This document shows, piece after piece, positions 41,694-50,430 of a stretch of DNA of 64,000 nucleotides; position 1 is the first letter of the stretch, and the number at the start of each line of letters is the position of its first letter. Under the pieces are notes generated by a model that did not search any database, had not been told where the DNA came from, and saw only the letters and a list, made by a program, of their open reading frames with translations. Made by a program: the position numbers and the translations under genes. Source of the DNA: Bifidobacterium saimiriisciurei (GTDB lineage Bacteria; Actinomycetota; Actinomycetes; Actinomycetales; Bifidobacteriaceae); contig NZ_WHZU01000007.1 in NCBI RefSeq assembly GCF_010667655.1, positions 25,435 through 89,434 of the forward strand, given 5' to 3'.

Positions 41694-41731
41694 AAAAGCC
41701 CGCCGGCACGATATGTGGCCGACGGGCTTTT
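41694..41731. terminator. Bidirectional terminator
   Basis: AAAAGCCCG pairs with CGGGCTTTT, with an inner CGGC/GCCG beyond one mismatch. T-runs on both strands serve the convergent methionine synthase homologue and permease genes. Confidence 0.88.
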
Positions 41732-41732
41732 G

Positions 41733-44264
41733 TTATCGTGTGAGGCCTTGTGCGGGTTGGATTCGGGTGGCGTTGTGTGCGGGGATGGCCGCGGCGAGAA
41801 GTGCCGCTATGAGGATGACGGGGATGAGTATGCCGATCTGCGTCCACGGCAGTCGTGTGGTGAATTGGCTGGTCATGCCGCCGATCTGGGCTTTGACGCC
41901 GGCGACGCCGAGCGGCAGGCCGACGAGCAGCCCGATGATGGTGCCAATGACGGTCAGAGTCAACGCTTCGATGGCGATTTCCGTGCGGATGACGCCGCGT
42001 CTGGTGCCGAGGGCGCGCAGCATGCTGATCTCGTTGGTGCGTTCGATGACGGACAGAGCGAGCTGGTTGGCGAGTCCGGTCAGGCTGATGATGACGGTGA
42101 TGGCGAGCATCGCGTAGGAGAGCATGAGCAGCATGTTCAGCACGTTGAGTATGTCGTTGCTTTCGGCGATGCCGCCGCCGACCGTGGCGTTCGGGTCGGA
42201 TACGGCCAGTCGGTTGATCTGATTGGCGAGCTTGGCTCGGTCGATGCCGGGCTTGGCCTTGAACCAGATCATGCTGGTCTTCAATGCCGGTTCGATGGCG
42301 TCGGCGTGCGGGATCGCGGCGAGTTGGCTGTCGGTGATGATGACCGCGAGTTTCGGTGATTCGGTGAGCTGCGAGGCGTGCGTCCTGACCGTGACGGGAG
42401 TACCGGCGACGGTGAGCGTGAGTGTGTCGCCTTCCCTGATGCCGATGGCGCTCATGTAGCGCGGGTGGACGAGCGCGACCGGCATGCCGTTCTCCTCGCC
42501 GGTATGCCACTGGTCGTCCTTGGCGAATACGGCGGCAGCCTTGTCGGGGATGACGTCAAGTATTTGGGGCGTGGTCTTGGCCCCGTCCGGCGCATGGTCG
42601 ATGGCGATGGTGCGTACCGGGTAGGAGCCTCGTGCGTCGGTGATTTCATTGGCCTGCTGCAGGACCTTGTCGGCGAGTGTGCTGTTGTCCGGCGTGTAGA
42701 GGGCGGCACTGACCGGATATCGGTGGTCGAGGTCGGCGTTGATGGTGGCGGTGCCGGTGGACGCGGCCGAGGAGAGCGCGGCGATTAGGCTGACGCCGAA
42801 CGCGACCGCGGTGACGGTGCCGCCCGCGCGCCGCGCGTTCGCCGAAAGGCTTGCCGCAGCCAGTTTGCCCGCCAATCCGCAGACGGACAGGACCGCAGCG
42901 ATGACGGGCATGAGCATCGCGATAAGTCCGGGCAATGCAAGTATGAGGCCGAGCGCCAAAGCGAGTCCGCCGGTCAGTGCAACGGGCATGTGGAACCCGG
43001 CCGCTCCGATCGACAGCAGCGCAACGCCAGCAACCGAGCACAATATTCCGAGCACGATGCGCGGAACATGGCCGTTGCACACCTTGTCGCCTGTTTTCAC
43101 GCCGGCCATGTCATCGGTCTGTGCGGTTCCGTTCAACGCTTGGATGGGTGGGATGCGTGTGACGTGACGCACGGTCGTCCATGCGGTCAATACCGTGGCC
43201 AGAACCGTCAGCAGCAACGTTCCAGCTAGCAACATCGGGTTGGCGGCGAATCCGCCGAACGCCTGACCCATCGCCGTCATGGCCGCGTATCCGCCGCCTA
43301 CGCCGATCAGGGTTCCGATGATTGTTCCGGCTATGGCGGTGATCAGCGCTTCGGACAGCACGAGTGAGCGGATGCTCGCGCGTCTGGCTCCGATCAGACG
43401 CAGCATGGCGATGTCCCGCGTACGCTGCGCGATCAGCGTCCGGTAAGTGCTGGAGATCACCATCATCGCGGCACACAGGGCGATGACCGCGAACACCACC
43501 ATGATCACGGTCAGCTGCGTGCTGCCGCCGGCCATCATCGCCGACGCCTGCCGAATCATCTCCGCGCCCGTGACCGCCGTGACGCCATCCGTCCTAGCGG
43601 CCGCCATAAGACGTTGGGTGACCGAATCGATGTCGGAGGGGTCGTTGAGCTTGACGAACAGTTCACCCGGTGTCATGTCGCCGAAGTATGACGGGTCGGC
43701 GTAGACCGCATAGTCGGTGCCGGTCATCGGCTTGAACCGCACATCGTTGATGCCGCTGACCGTCACCACATGTTTCGTACCGTCGGACGACTTCAACGTG
43801 ACCGTGCCGCCGATGTTCACGCCGAGCTTGTCGGCCGTATCCTGCGAGATGACGATCTGGTCGGCGGACCGTGGCCATTCGCCGGACTCCAATCCGAACC
43901 AGCGCAGGGACGGGTCGCGGGGGACGGAATACACGTTCGCCGTGCCACGCGCATCCATGCCGTATGCGGTGACCGTGGCCGCATAATACGGGGCCGTCGC
44001 CTTCACTTTGCCGCTGACATTCGCCTTGGCGAGCACGTCATCGGCCCACGAGGGCTTCAATGATTTCACATCGGCGTCGCCGGGGTCGATGATGACGTCC
44101 ACGGGTTTCAACGGCGCGGCCGTGACCGTGGCCATGCTTGCGGTGGACGTGCCTTGGAACACGACCGTGCCTGCCAGCATCGCCGCCGACAGGATCACCG
44201 CCAACAGGACGGCGAGCAGTCGGGACGGGGAATGCCTGATCTGCGCCCACGCCACCCGGATCAT
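41733..44264 (-). CDS. MacB/FtsX-type ABC transporter permease
   Basis: 843-aa permease with two FtsX domains and about ten helices: one N-terminal, then three around 255-370, a central pair or two at 400-480, and three at the C-terminus. A large extracytoplasmic domain lies at about 45-245 and a second at about 510-690. Such permeases export peptides or lipoproteins, or sense antimicrobial peptides. The ATG overlaps the stop of the partner ATPase by 4 bp (44261-44264). GAAAGAAGG inside the ATPase end supplies the ribosome site. Confidence 0.9.
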   Translation of the reverse strand: MIRVAWAQIRHSPSRLLAVLLAVILSAAMLAGTVVFQGTSTASMATVTAAPLKPVDVIIDPGDADVKSLKPSWADDVLAKANVSGKVKATAPYYAATVTAYGMDARGTANVYSVPRDPSLRWFGLESGEWPRSADQIVISQDTADKLGVNIGGTVTLKSSDGTKHVVTVSGINDVRFKPMTGTDYAVYADPSYFGDMTPGELFVKLNDPSDIDSVTQRLMAAARTDGVTAVTGAEMIRQASAMMAGGSTQLTVIMVVFAVIALCAAMMVISSTYRTLIAQRTRDIAMLRLIGARRASIRSLVLSEALITAIAGTIIGTLIGVGGGYAAMTAMGQAFGGFAANPMLLAGTLLLTVLATVLTAWTTVRHVTRIPPIQALNGTAQTDDMAGVKTGDKVCNGHVPRIVLGILCSVAGVALLSIGAAGFHMPVALTGGLALALGLILALPGLIAMLMPVIAAVLSVCGLAGKLAAASLSANARRAGGTVTAVAFGVSLIAALSSAASTGTATINADLDHRYPVSAALYTPDNSTLADKVLQQANEITDARGSYPVRTIAIDHAPDGAKTTPQILDVIPDKAAAVFAKDDQWHTGEENGMPVALVHPRYMSAIGIREGDTLTLTVAGTPVTVRTHASQLTESPKLAVIITDSQLAAIPHADAIEPALKTSMIWFKAKPGIDRAKLANQINRLAVSDPNATVGGGIAESNDILNVLNMLLMLSYAMLAITVIISLTGLANQLALSVIERTNEISMLRALGTRRGVIRTEIAIEALTLTVIGTIIGLLVGLPLGVAGVKAQIGGMTSQFTTRLPWTQIGILIPVILIAALLAAAIPAHNATRIQPAQGLTR

Positions 44265-45106
44265 CGCGTGCCTTCTTTCCGAGAAGCAATGTTCGACCAC
44301 CCTCCGTCGCCTGCGGCGACACCTCCCGCCAGCGGGAGGGGAGAATCAGCATCGTGCTCAAGCGTGCTCGTCACGTCGGCTGCGGTCGGATGCTCGATAT
44401 CCGCCGCGATCAACCCGTCACGCACCACGAGCGCCCGGTCGGCATAGGCAGCGGCGTTCGGATCATGCGTGACCATCACGATCGTCTGCCCGCGACGCGA
44501 CGCCATATCCCGCAGAATCGCCAACAACTGACGCGACGACTTCACATCCAGCGCCCCGGTCGGCTCGTCCGCGAACACCACCGCGGGATTCCCGGCCAAC
44601 GCGCGGGCGACCGCCACGCGCTGTCGTTGCCCGCCGCTCATCTCCTGCGGCTTGTGATCGAGCCGGTTCTCGATGTCCAGCTCACGCGCGATCCCGCGTA
44701 TTGTCTGCCGGTCGGGCTGTCTGCCGCGCAGCGTGAACGGCAGCTCGATGTTCTGCTCCGCCGTCAGATACGGCAGCAGGTTGAAATCCTGGAAGATGAA
44801 CCCGATCCGGTCACGCCGCAGATCGGAAATCGCGTCATCCGACAGCGTCGAAATATCCACGCCATCGATAATCACCCGGCCGGAAGTCGGCGTATCCAAA
44901 CCCGCCAGCAGATGCAGCAATGTGGTCTTGCCCGACCCGGATGGACCCACAATCGCCGTGAATTGTCCCTTTGCAAACCGGGCTGTGATACCCGCCACCG
45001 CGGCCGTCTTGGCTGCGCCGGAACCATATGTCTTACGCACATTGATGGCCTCGACCGCGGTTTCGCAGCCGATTGTCCCTTCGGTATGGTCTTCATTGCT
45101 TCTCAT
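44261..45106 (-). CDS. MacB/LolD-type ABC transporter ATPase
   Basis: 281 aa. Walker A GPSGSGKTT, Q-loop FIFQDFNLLPYLT, signature MSGGQRQRVAVARAL, Walker [13 protein letters not shown], switch MVTHDPNAAAYADR. Partner of the downstream permease. The last 40 residues (SPLPLAGGVAAGDGGW...) go beyond the usual domain and are encoded by two back-to-back palindromes at 44306-44339, as if a repeat element had extended the gene. Confidence 0.93.
   Translation of the reverse strand: MRSNEDHTEGTIGCETAVEAINVRKTYGSGAAKTAAVAGITARFAKGQFTAIVGPSGSGKTTLLHLLAGLDTPTSGRVIIDGVDISTLSDDAISDLRRDRIGFIFQDFNLLPYLTAEQNIELPFTLRGRQPDRQTIRGIARELDIENRLDHKPQEMSGGQRQRVAVARALAGNPAVVFADEPTGALDVKSSRQLLAILRDMASRRGQTIVMVTHDPNAAAYADRALVVRDGLIAADIEHPTAADVTSTLEHDADSPLPLAGGVAAGDGGWSNIASRKEGTR
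44306..44339. repeat. Tandem palindromes inside the ATPase 3' end
   Basis: GTCGCC-TGC-GGCGAC (44306-44320) followed by CCTCCCGC-CA-GCGGGAGG (44322-44339). The second shares CCTCC/GGAGG arms with the terminator at 30888. REP-like in layout. Confidence 0.5.
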
Positions 45107-45162
45107 ATCCGTGTCCTTACCTTCGCCAAGTCGGCCGGATCCTCACGGTCGCCTTGAGTCCG

Positions 45163-45195
45163 ACGATATGAAGGGACGACGGTTTCCGATATCGT
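45163..45195 (-). promoter_or_regulatory. Inverted repeat upstream of the MacB-like operon
   Basis: ACGATAT and ATATCGT, 19 bp apart, about 60-90 bp before the ATPase start. Possible operator. A small hairpin CCGGAA-CTCA-TTCCGG lies further upstream. Confidence 0.35.
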
Positions 45196-45379
45196 GCGTG
45201 AGGACTAGTCACATGATGCTGTCGATGCCGGAACTCATTCCGGAGGATGATGCCTCGATTTACCATTTGGGGCTATATTGAAAACTTATCGGAGACATCC
45301 ATGGGGATTGGTTGCGATTGATGTTGGTTGCTAAGCTGAATGTGGCATGGATGCACGTATTCAATCAAGGAGGATTGCC

Positions 45380-45619
45380 GTGAACGATGACATCAGGAAC
45401 ATGAACGGGATGGACGACATGGAAAATGTCACTCCCGAAATCGTGGACAACGGACCCATGCGATGCTGCCCATGGAAGGCGTTGAAGAACCGCGATGGCC
45501 TTGTGCCGACGATTGCGTCCACGGCGATCATGGTCGGCGTCATCGCCGTGAGCTGCTATGGACAGTACCTGCTCACCAAATGGGCCTGCAAGGCCGCCAT
45601 CCGCGAGACCCGGCGCTGA
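45380..45619 (+). CDS. Small single-TM protein
   Basis: 79 aa, unknown. The GTG start at 45380 is chosen because AAGGAGG lies 6 nt before it. An acidic, Met-rich N-terminus (NDDIRNMNGMDDMENV) is followed by a CC pair and one hydrophobic helix (VPTIASTAIMVGVIAVSCYGQYLL), then a short basic tail. This predicts a bitopic membrane peptide. Its stop lies inside the terminator stem at 45599-45630. It is divergent from the MacB-like operon, and a link with that exporter is possible but unproven. Confidence 0.65.
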   Translation: MNDDIRNMNGMDDMENVTPEIVDNGPMRCCPWKALKNRDGLVPTIASTAIMVGVIAVSCYGQYLLTKWACKAAIRETRR

Positions 45620-45630
45620 GTCTCGCGGAT
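45599..45630. terminator. Hairpin between convergent genes
   Basis: ATCCGCGAGAC and GTCTCGCGGAT form an 11-bp perfect stem with a 10-nt loop, overlapping the small-protein stop. Confidence 0.75.
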
Positions 45631-45643
45631 TTCTCCGGGACCG

Positions 45644-47248
45644 TCAGAATCTCCAAACGCCAGTCACGCTTCCGTCGTTGCCTTCCGAGTCAAGGAAATC
45701 CGTCGTAAGCCGATCTTCAATCAGCGGGGCCTTCGGTCCGGTTACCTTGGCGATCACCTGGCGTTCCAAGCGTATTCTCTCTTCGGCAAACCGGGCTTCC
45801 AGGGTTTCGTTCAGCAGGCCAATCGTCCGTGCAAAGGCGAATCTGATGCTTAGTGTCCGGACCATTCGTTCAAGCTGCGCCAGATCGTGATTCTCCCGAT
45901 CGTACTGCCGTTCCCATATTTCGCCGCCGGGAAGCATGGGGTGTCGTTTGCGTTTCAATCCCTGGTAAAGACCGTTCACCTCATCGAGGTCACGGTTCTC
46001 GTCGACGGGCAGAAAAGCCATCTTCAGCAGGGTACGTCGGCTGGAGGCAATTCCCTGACCGGTTCCAGCGCCCCGTCGTTCCAGCATGGATGCGATGGTT
46101 ATCGGCCCCCTCAAATTGACGCGACGCATCATATCGAAACGGAGAGGAGACTTTGACCATGCCTTGAGCACGATGCTCAACGGAACCTCGGCGTCTTCCC
46201 CCAATTCTCGGGGGAACGGCAATCGCGCCGACGTGATCGGAGGAACCACTGCTTCGAGCTTCTCTCTCAGCCAGTCGTTCTCATCGCAGGTCGAGGTGAC
46301 GTATCCGTGGTCGAACATGCCCAAACGTCCCGCCCGGCCCGCTATCTGACGTACCTCCGACGCGGTGAGCGGACGATTGCGTCTTCCGTCGTATTTGCTT
46401 ACTGCGGTGAACACCACTCGACGTATTGGGAGATTAAGCCCCATGCCCACAGCATCGGTGGCGACCAGCACCTTCGCCTCGCCGGAGGCGAACCGTTCCG
46501 CCTCCGCCCTGCGGGCTGGCCAAGGCAGGGCGCCGTAGATGACGGCGGTGGGGATTCCACGCTCCTCGATGCTCGCCGCCTTGGAGAGGACCTCCCTTCG
46601 GTCGAACGCGATCAACGCGTCACCTGGCTCGCAGTCACCGTCCAATGGGTTCCGTTCGACGCTCAACGGCGTCATACGTTCGTGACGGATGACACTTGCT
46701 TCGTCCCCGCACAAGGCGATGAGCGTCATCACGATGTCCAATGCCTCCGGGGCCATGCACACGTGTACCTCCGCAGCATCGATACCGAGTATGGCGCGGG
46801 TCCATGCCCCTCCTCGTCTGTCGTCCGCAACCATTTGCGCCTCATCGATTACCGCACACGCATAGGGGTGTTCGAGGTCGACCATCTCGACGGTTCGTGA
46901 CGAATACCGTGCTCCCTGTTCGAGGGACCGTTCCTCTCCGGTTATGATGTCACACGCAAAGCCGGATGATCGCAGCCGTTCCCCGACCTCCAACGCGAGC
47001 AGCCGCAACGGGGCAAGGTATATGCCGGAATCGTAATCCTTGAGAGTCTGCAATGCATCATGGGTCTTGCCGCTGTTGGTGGGGCCTACATGCAGAATGA
47101 AGCGTCGTTGACGGTGGCGGAATTGCGCATAATGGTTAATCGGATCCGAGGCCGCATGCGATACGGCGACCAAATCACGAGCAGCGGCTTGCTGAGCCTT
47201 CTGCAAGGCCTTCCTATTCCTACTGCCCTTCTTCGTCGGTTTCCCCAT
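45644..47248 (-). CDS. SUV3-like DExH helicase
   Basis: 534-aa superfamily 2 helicase. The P-loop FILHVGPTNSGKTHDALQ followed by GIYLAPLRLLALEVGERL is the characteristic SUV3/SUPV3L1 form; the DEAH-like box is VIDEAQM. C-terminal helicase motifs are VLVATDAVGMGLNLPI and QIAGRAGRLG. SUV3 enzymes unwind RNA with 3'-5' exonucleases in mitochondria and some bacteria. The C-terminal 200 residues carry the accessory helical part. GGAAAGGA precedes ATG 47248. No exonuclease gene is adjacent. Confidence 0.88.
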   Translation of the reverse strand: MGKPTKKGSRNRKALQKAQQAAARDLVAVSHAASDPINHYAQFRHRQRRFILHVGPTNSGKTHDALQTLKDYDSGIYLAPLRLLALEVGERLRSSGFACDIITGEERSLEQGARYSSRTVEMVDLEHPYACAVIDEAQMVADDRRGGAWTRAILGIDAAEVHVCMAPEALDIVMTLIALCGDEASVIRHERMTPLSVERNPLDGDCEPGDALIAFDRREVLSKAASIEERGIPTAVIYGALPWPARRAEAERFASGEAKVLVATDAVGMGLNLPIRRVVFTAVSKYDGRRNRPLTASEVRQIAGRAGRLGMFDHGYVTSTCDENDWLREKLEAVVPPITSARLPFPRELGEDAEVPLSIVLKAWSKSPLRFDMMRRVNLRGPITIASMLERRGAGTGQGIASSRRTLLKMAFLPVDENRDLDEVNGLYQGLKRKRHPMLPGGEIWERQYDRENHDLAQLERMVRTLSIRFAFARTIGLLNETLEARFAEERIRLERQVIAKVTGPKAPLIEDRLTTDFLDSEGNDGSVTGVWRF

Positions 47249-47384
47249 TGACCGTCCTTTCCTTTTTCGCTCCTCTGCGATACGGTTGGAAACCATCTTA
47301 GGTGCATCAATGCCCGTGGCGTCGCCGTCTCGGCGGTGCCATACTGGAAGAGGACAACGGCGTATTCTTGAGAAGGGCATGACG

Positions 47385-48383
47385 ATGAACGATATGCACA
47401 GGATGTTACTGGGTGACGCTCCGGCATTCCGTCAGACCGATCTGATGACCGACGACCATCCGGTTCGCCGATATGGCGGGAAAGACAAGAAACTCTACAG
47501 CGCACCTTTGCGGGGCCTTATGTTCGTGGTGGTGTTCATCGTCGCGGCGATTGCGATCATCGGCGCCGGCTCCGGCGGCAAGGCGGCGCTGCCGGGTTCC
47601 GGGGCGGGTGTGACCCCTGATATGACGCTCGTATCGTGGGGCGAACTGTTCGGCGCTATCATCGCGTATCTGATTGTCGTGATGGTGATGGAGGGCCGCC
47701 GCCTGCCAATCGAACTGGCGCCGGCCCGCGCTCTTGATCTGGTGCGCGGAGGCGTCGCATCGTTCGCGTGCATCGCCGTGAGCATCGGTATCATCGCGCT
47801 GCTTGGCGGATATCGAATCGTCGGATTCAACGCCGGGTATAATCCGTGGGCCGATCTGCTGACATTGGGCCTGACCGCGGGCGTTGCCGAAGAAATCATG
47901 ATGCGCGGCATCCTTCTGCGTCTGGTCGAGGAGAGTCTCGGCTCATGGGGCGCGGTGGCGGTGTCCGCGCTCGTGTTCGGTCTGCTGCACGTACCCAATC
48001 CGGACGGCACGCTGTGGGGCGGCATCGCCATTGCCATCGAGGCGGGACTGCTGTTCGGCGCAATCTATCTGGCAACGCGATCGCTATGGTGGTGCATCGG
48101 CTTCCATGCCATGTGGAACATCGCCGAAGGACCGATATTCGGCTCGATCGTATCCGGCACCGGAGCCCAGCAGTCATGGCTGGTCGCGCAATGGACCGGC
48201 CCGGACCTGCTCACCGGCGGCTCCTTCGGTCTCGAAGCCAGCGTCGTTCCGGTACTGGTGCTCGGCGGTCTCGCCGCTGCCATCCTGATTCATCTGCAAC
48301 GCCACGGCCGCATGATCGCCCCGGCCCGGGCGCGCGGAAAACTGCTCGCCGAGGAAGTTCGGCATGGCGAATACGCGGCATAA
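47385..48383 (+). CDS. CPBP-family intramembrane metalloprotease
   Basis: 332-aa membrane protein with about eight helices. CPBP (CAAX/bacteriocin-processing) motifs: VAEEIMMRGILLR (EExxxR), FGLLHVPNP and GFHAMWN with the metal-binding histidines. Relatives process prenylated or bacteriocin peptides or give bacteriocin self-immunity. ATG 47385 is 8 nt after AGAAGG; 47379 is too close. Function in this organism is unknown. Confidence 0.9.
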   Translation: MNDMHRMLLGDAPAFRQTDLMTDDHPVRRYGGKDKKLYSAPLRGLMFVVVFIVAAIAIIGAGSGGKAALPGSGAGVTPDMTLVSWGELFGAIIAYLIVVMVMEGRRLPIELAPARALDLVRGGVASFACIAVSIGIIALLGGYRIVGFNAGYNPWADLLTLGLTAGVAEEIMMRGILLRLVEESLGSWGAVAVSALVFGLLHVPNPDGTLWGGIAIAIEAGLLFGAIYLATRSLWWCIGFHAMWNIAEGPIFGSIVSGTGAQQSWLVAQWTGPDLLTGGSFGLEASVVPVLVLGGLAAAILIHLQRHGRMIAPARARGKLLAEEVRHGEYAA

Positions 48384-48427
48384 TGCAATGAACATGACGT
48401 CATGACGAAACGGAAAAGAGGCCGATG

Positions 48428-49063
48428 ATGAGCGTGGGCTACGCAAAGGAGAACGACGGCGCCGGCCGTGTGCGCCGTCGCGAGAACGAGCGCACAATCG
48501 CGGGCGCGCATCGCATGATGCGGCGCGCCGACCGTGAGGTCACGGATGCCGACGTCATCGCCTCAATTATCGACGGCTGTGACATCGCCGACGTCGCATA
48601 TACGGACGCCGAGGGCTTGACCGTCGTGCCGGTCAACTTCGGCTACGAATACGACCGGGGGAGCGGACGACTCGTCCTGTGGATGCATTCGGCTCCGCAC
48701 GGCCGTAAGCTCGACGCCATCCGCGCCGCCGGCAACCGTCTGCCGGTCGCGTTCGCCATGCGCACGGACTGCGAGGTGGTCGAGGGGCGCACGGCATGCA
48801 ACTGGGGCGAATCGTTCAAATCCGTCGTCGGCAACGGCGTCGCATCCATCGTCGACGATCTCGACGAATGCCGCCATGGCATGCAGCTGCTGATGGCGCA
48901 TCAGGCGCACATGCCCCATGTCGAATTCACCGACGCACAGGTCAGAAGCGTGACCGTATGGAAGATCGAATCGGAATATCTCACCGCCAAGGTGCGGCCT
49001 AAGCCCGCTCCCACGCATGCGCACGCGCATGGCGGTCATCATGCTGCGCATCCGGCGGAGTGA
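48428..49063 (+). CDS. Pyridoxamine 5'-phosphate oxidase-like flavoprotein, NimA type
   Basis: 211 aa with a split-barrel flavin-binding fold (DVAYTDAEGLTVVPVNFGYEYD; LVLWMHSAPHGRKLDAI; VAFAMRTDCEVV). It resembles the nitroimidazole-resistance NimA branch. A histidine-rich tail, HAHAHGGHHAAH, could bind metal. AAGAGG favours ATG 48428 over 48425. Confidence 0.85.
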   Translation: MSVGYAKENDGAGRVRRRENERTIAGAHRMMRRADREVTDADVIASIIDGCDIADVAYTDAEGLTVVPVNFGYEYDRGSGRLVLWMHSAPHGRKLDAIRAAGNRLPVAFAMRTDCEVVEGRTACNWGESFKSVVGNGVASIVDDLDECRHGMQLLMAHQAHMPHVEFTDAQVRSVTVWKIESEYLTAKVRPKPAPTHAHAHGGHHAAHPAE

Positions 49064-49075
49064 TTCGGACGCCGG

Positions 49076-49777
49076 TCAGAACAGACGAAGCGGCTCCTCG
49101 CGGATGACGGGCCGGATGAGTCCGGGCCCGTCGCCGTCCAGCGGCGCGACCTCATGGAAGGCGAGCGCGCGGGACAGCGGCTCGCCGGCCGCGTGCACCT
49201 GCGGCAGCAATGCCGAACCGTCGATGGTCGGATTCAGCCACGCATCGCACAGCGCCGGCGACACCAGCAGTGGCATACGGTCATGTACGGTCGCCGGACC
49301 GCCCACGGCCTGGCAGGTGATGATGGTCGCCGTCAGCCGCCATGGTGCCGATGCCGAGACTCGCCACCATGAGTACAGTCCGGCCATGGACAGCATGCCG
49401 GACGGATTATCGTCGCCGGCGTGAAAATAGAACGGTTTCGCGCCATGCCATTCGTAGTATCCCGACGCGGGGATGATGCATCGCATGGAACGTGTGGAGT
49501 CGGCGAACGTGGGTTTGGTCGCAATCGATTCCACGCGTGCGTTATACGTGGGATACGGCAGGTCGTCGGTCATGCTCCAGCGGGGGATGAGCGACCAGTC
49601 GGCACCGGTCAGATGGTGACGTCCATCCCTGCTCCGGGCGACGACGGCGATGGCCTGCCTGGGTGCGATGTTATATGAGGGCTCGGGCAACGCGTCGGCG
49701 TTGACGTCATCGTCATCCACGGCGAACCGCGCCGCCACGGCATCCCAATCCAGATCAAGCGCGAATCTTCTGCACAT
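49076..49777 (-). CDS. SRAP-domain protein, HMCES/YedK type
   Basis: 233-aa SOS-response-associated peptidase-like protein that crosslinks to abasic sites in single-stranded DNA. The catalytic Cys2 is exposed after Met removal (MCRRFALD). YNIAPRQ, YNARVES, CIIPASGYYEWHG and VHDRMPLLV are the family blocks, with catalytic Asn, Glu and His. ATG 49777 must be the start, as it gives Cys at position 2. It shares one base with the stop of the holin-like gene (TGATG), so the two are coupled. Confidence 0.94.
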   Translation of the reverse strand: MCRRFALDLDWDAVAARFAVDDDDVNADALPEPSYNIAPRQAIAVVARSRDGRHHLTGADWSLIPRWSMTDDLPYPTYNARVESIATKPTFADSTRSMRCIIPASGYYEWHGAKPFYFHAGDDNPSGMLSMAGLYSWWRVSASAPWRLTATIITCQAVGGPATVHDRMPLLVSPALCDAWLNPTIDGSALLPQVHAAGEPLSRALAFHEVAPLDGDGPGLIRPVIREEPLRLF

Positions 49778-50142
49778 CACTCACCGATCACGGCGTCGAC
49801 GATGCCGGAGACGACGGCCATGATGAACGACCCGAGCACCGCCCACAGGAACCCATGGATGATTACGCCGACGCTGAACAACGACATCGCCAGCCATGAG
49901 GCCAGCTCCATGAAAAGCCAGTTGAGAATCAGCGCGAACAGTCCGAAGCTCAGAATGGAGATCGGCAGGGCGATCAGATGAACCACCGGTTTGATGGACG
50001 CGTTGATGAGCGCCAGGAACAGGGAGAACGCGGCGACGCCGAGAACCGGCGGCTCGCCCACCGCCTCCATGCCGGGCAGCAACGCCACCATGACACCCGC
50101 CGCAATCGTCAATACCAGCCAACGTGAAAGAAAACGACTCAT
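49777..50142 (-). CDS. Holin-4-like small membrane protein
   Basis: 121 aa with four hydrophobic helices and the sequence INASIKPVVHLIALPISILSFGLFALILNWLFM, typical of the phage holin family 4 (PF04020-like) proteins found on bacterial chromosomes. No phage genes are nearby, so this is a housekeeping membrane protein of unknown role. The start follows GAAAG-like sites at 50142. Confidence 0.85.
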   Translation of the reverse strand: MSRFLSRWLVLTIAAGVMVALLPGMEAVGEPPVLGVAAFSLFLALINASIKPVVHLIALPISILSFGLFALILNWLFMELASWLAMSLFSVGVIIHGFLWAVLGSFIMAVVSGIVDAVIGE

Positions 50143-50216
50143 AGTCCGATTATGCCACCGTGGTGATGGATGATGGGCGGACATTCGTCGTCGGCTTCAT
50201 ATGCGGCGCCACTCGA

Positions 50217-50429
50217 CTATTCGTTATCGTCCACCCATTCGAGGATGTCTCCGGGCTGGCAGTCGAGCGCCCGGCATAGGGCGTCCAACGTGGTGAACCG
50301 CACCGCCTTGGCGCGACCGTTCTTCAGTATGGACACGTTGGCCGGAGTGATGCCGACGCGGTCGGCGAGCTCTCCGACGCCGATCTTGCGCTTGGCCATC
50401 ATGACGTCGAGGTTGATGCGGATCGTCAT
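50217..50429 (-). CDS. XRE-family regulator, YozG type
   Basis: 70-aa helix-turn-helix protein (LDVMMAKRKIGVGELADRVGITPANVSILKNGR), all DNA-binding domain. Such short XRE genes pair with DUF2975 membrane proteins, as here; the two genes nearly touch (ATG 50429, partner stop at 50431). Confidence 0.92.
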   Translation of the reverse strand: MTIRINLDVMMAKRKIGVGELADRVGITPANVSILKNGRAKAVRFTTLDALCRALDCQPGDILEWVDDNE

Positions 50430-50430
50430 G

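Noticed and set aside
49777..50142. Holin-like gene as a sign of prophage
   Set aside because: No phage structural, lysis or integrase genes are nearby; family 4 holin-like proteins are common on bacterial chromosomes.
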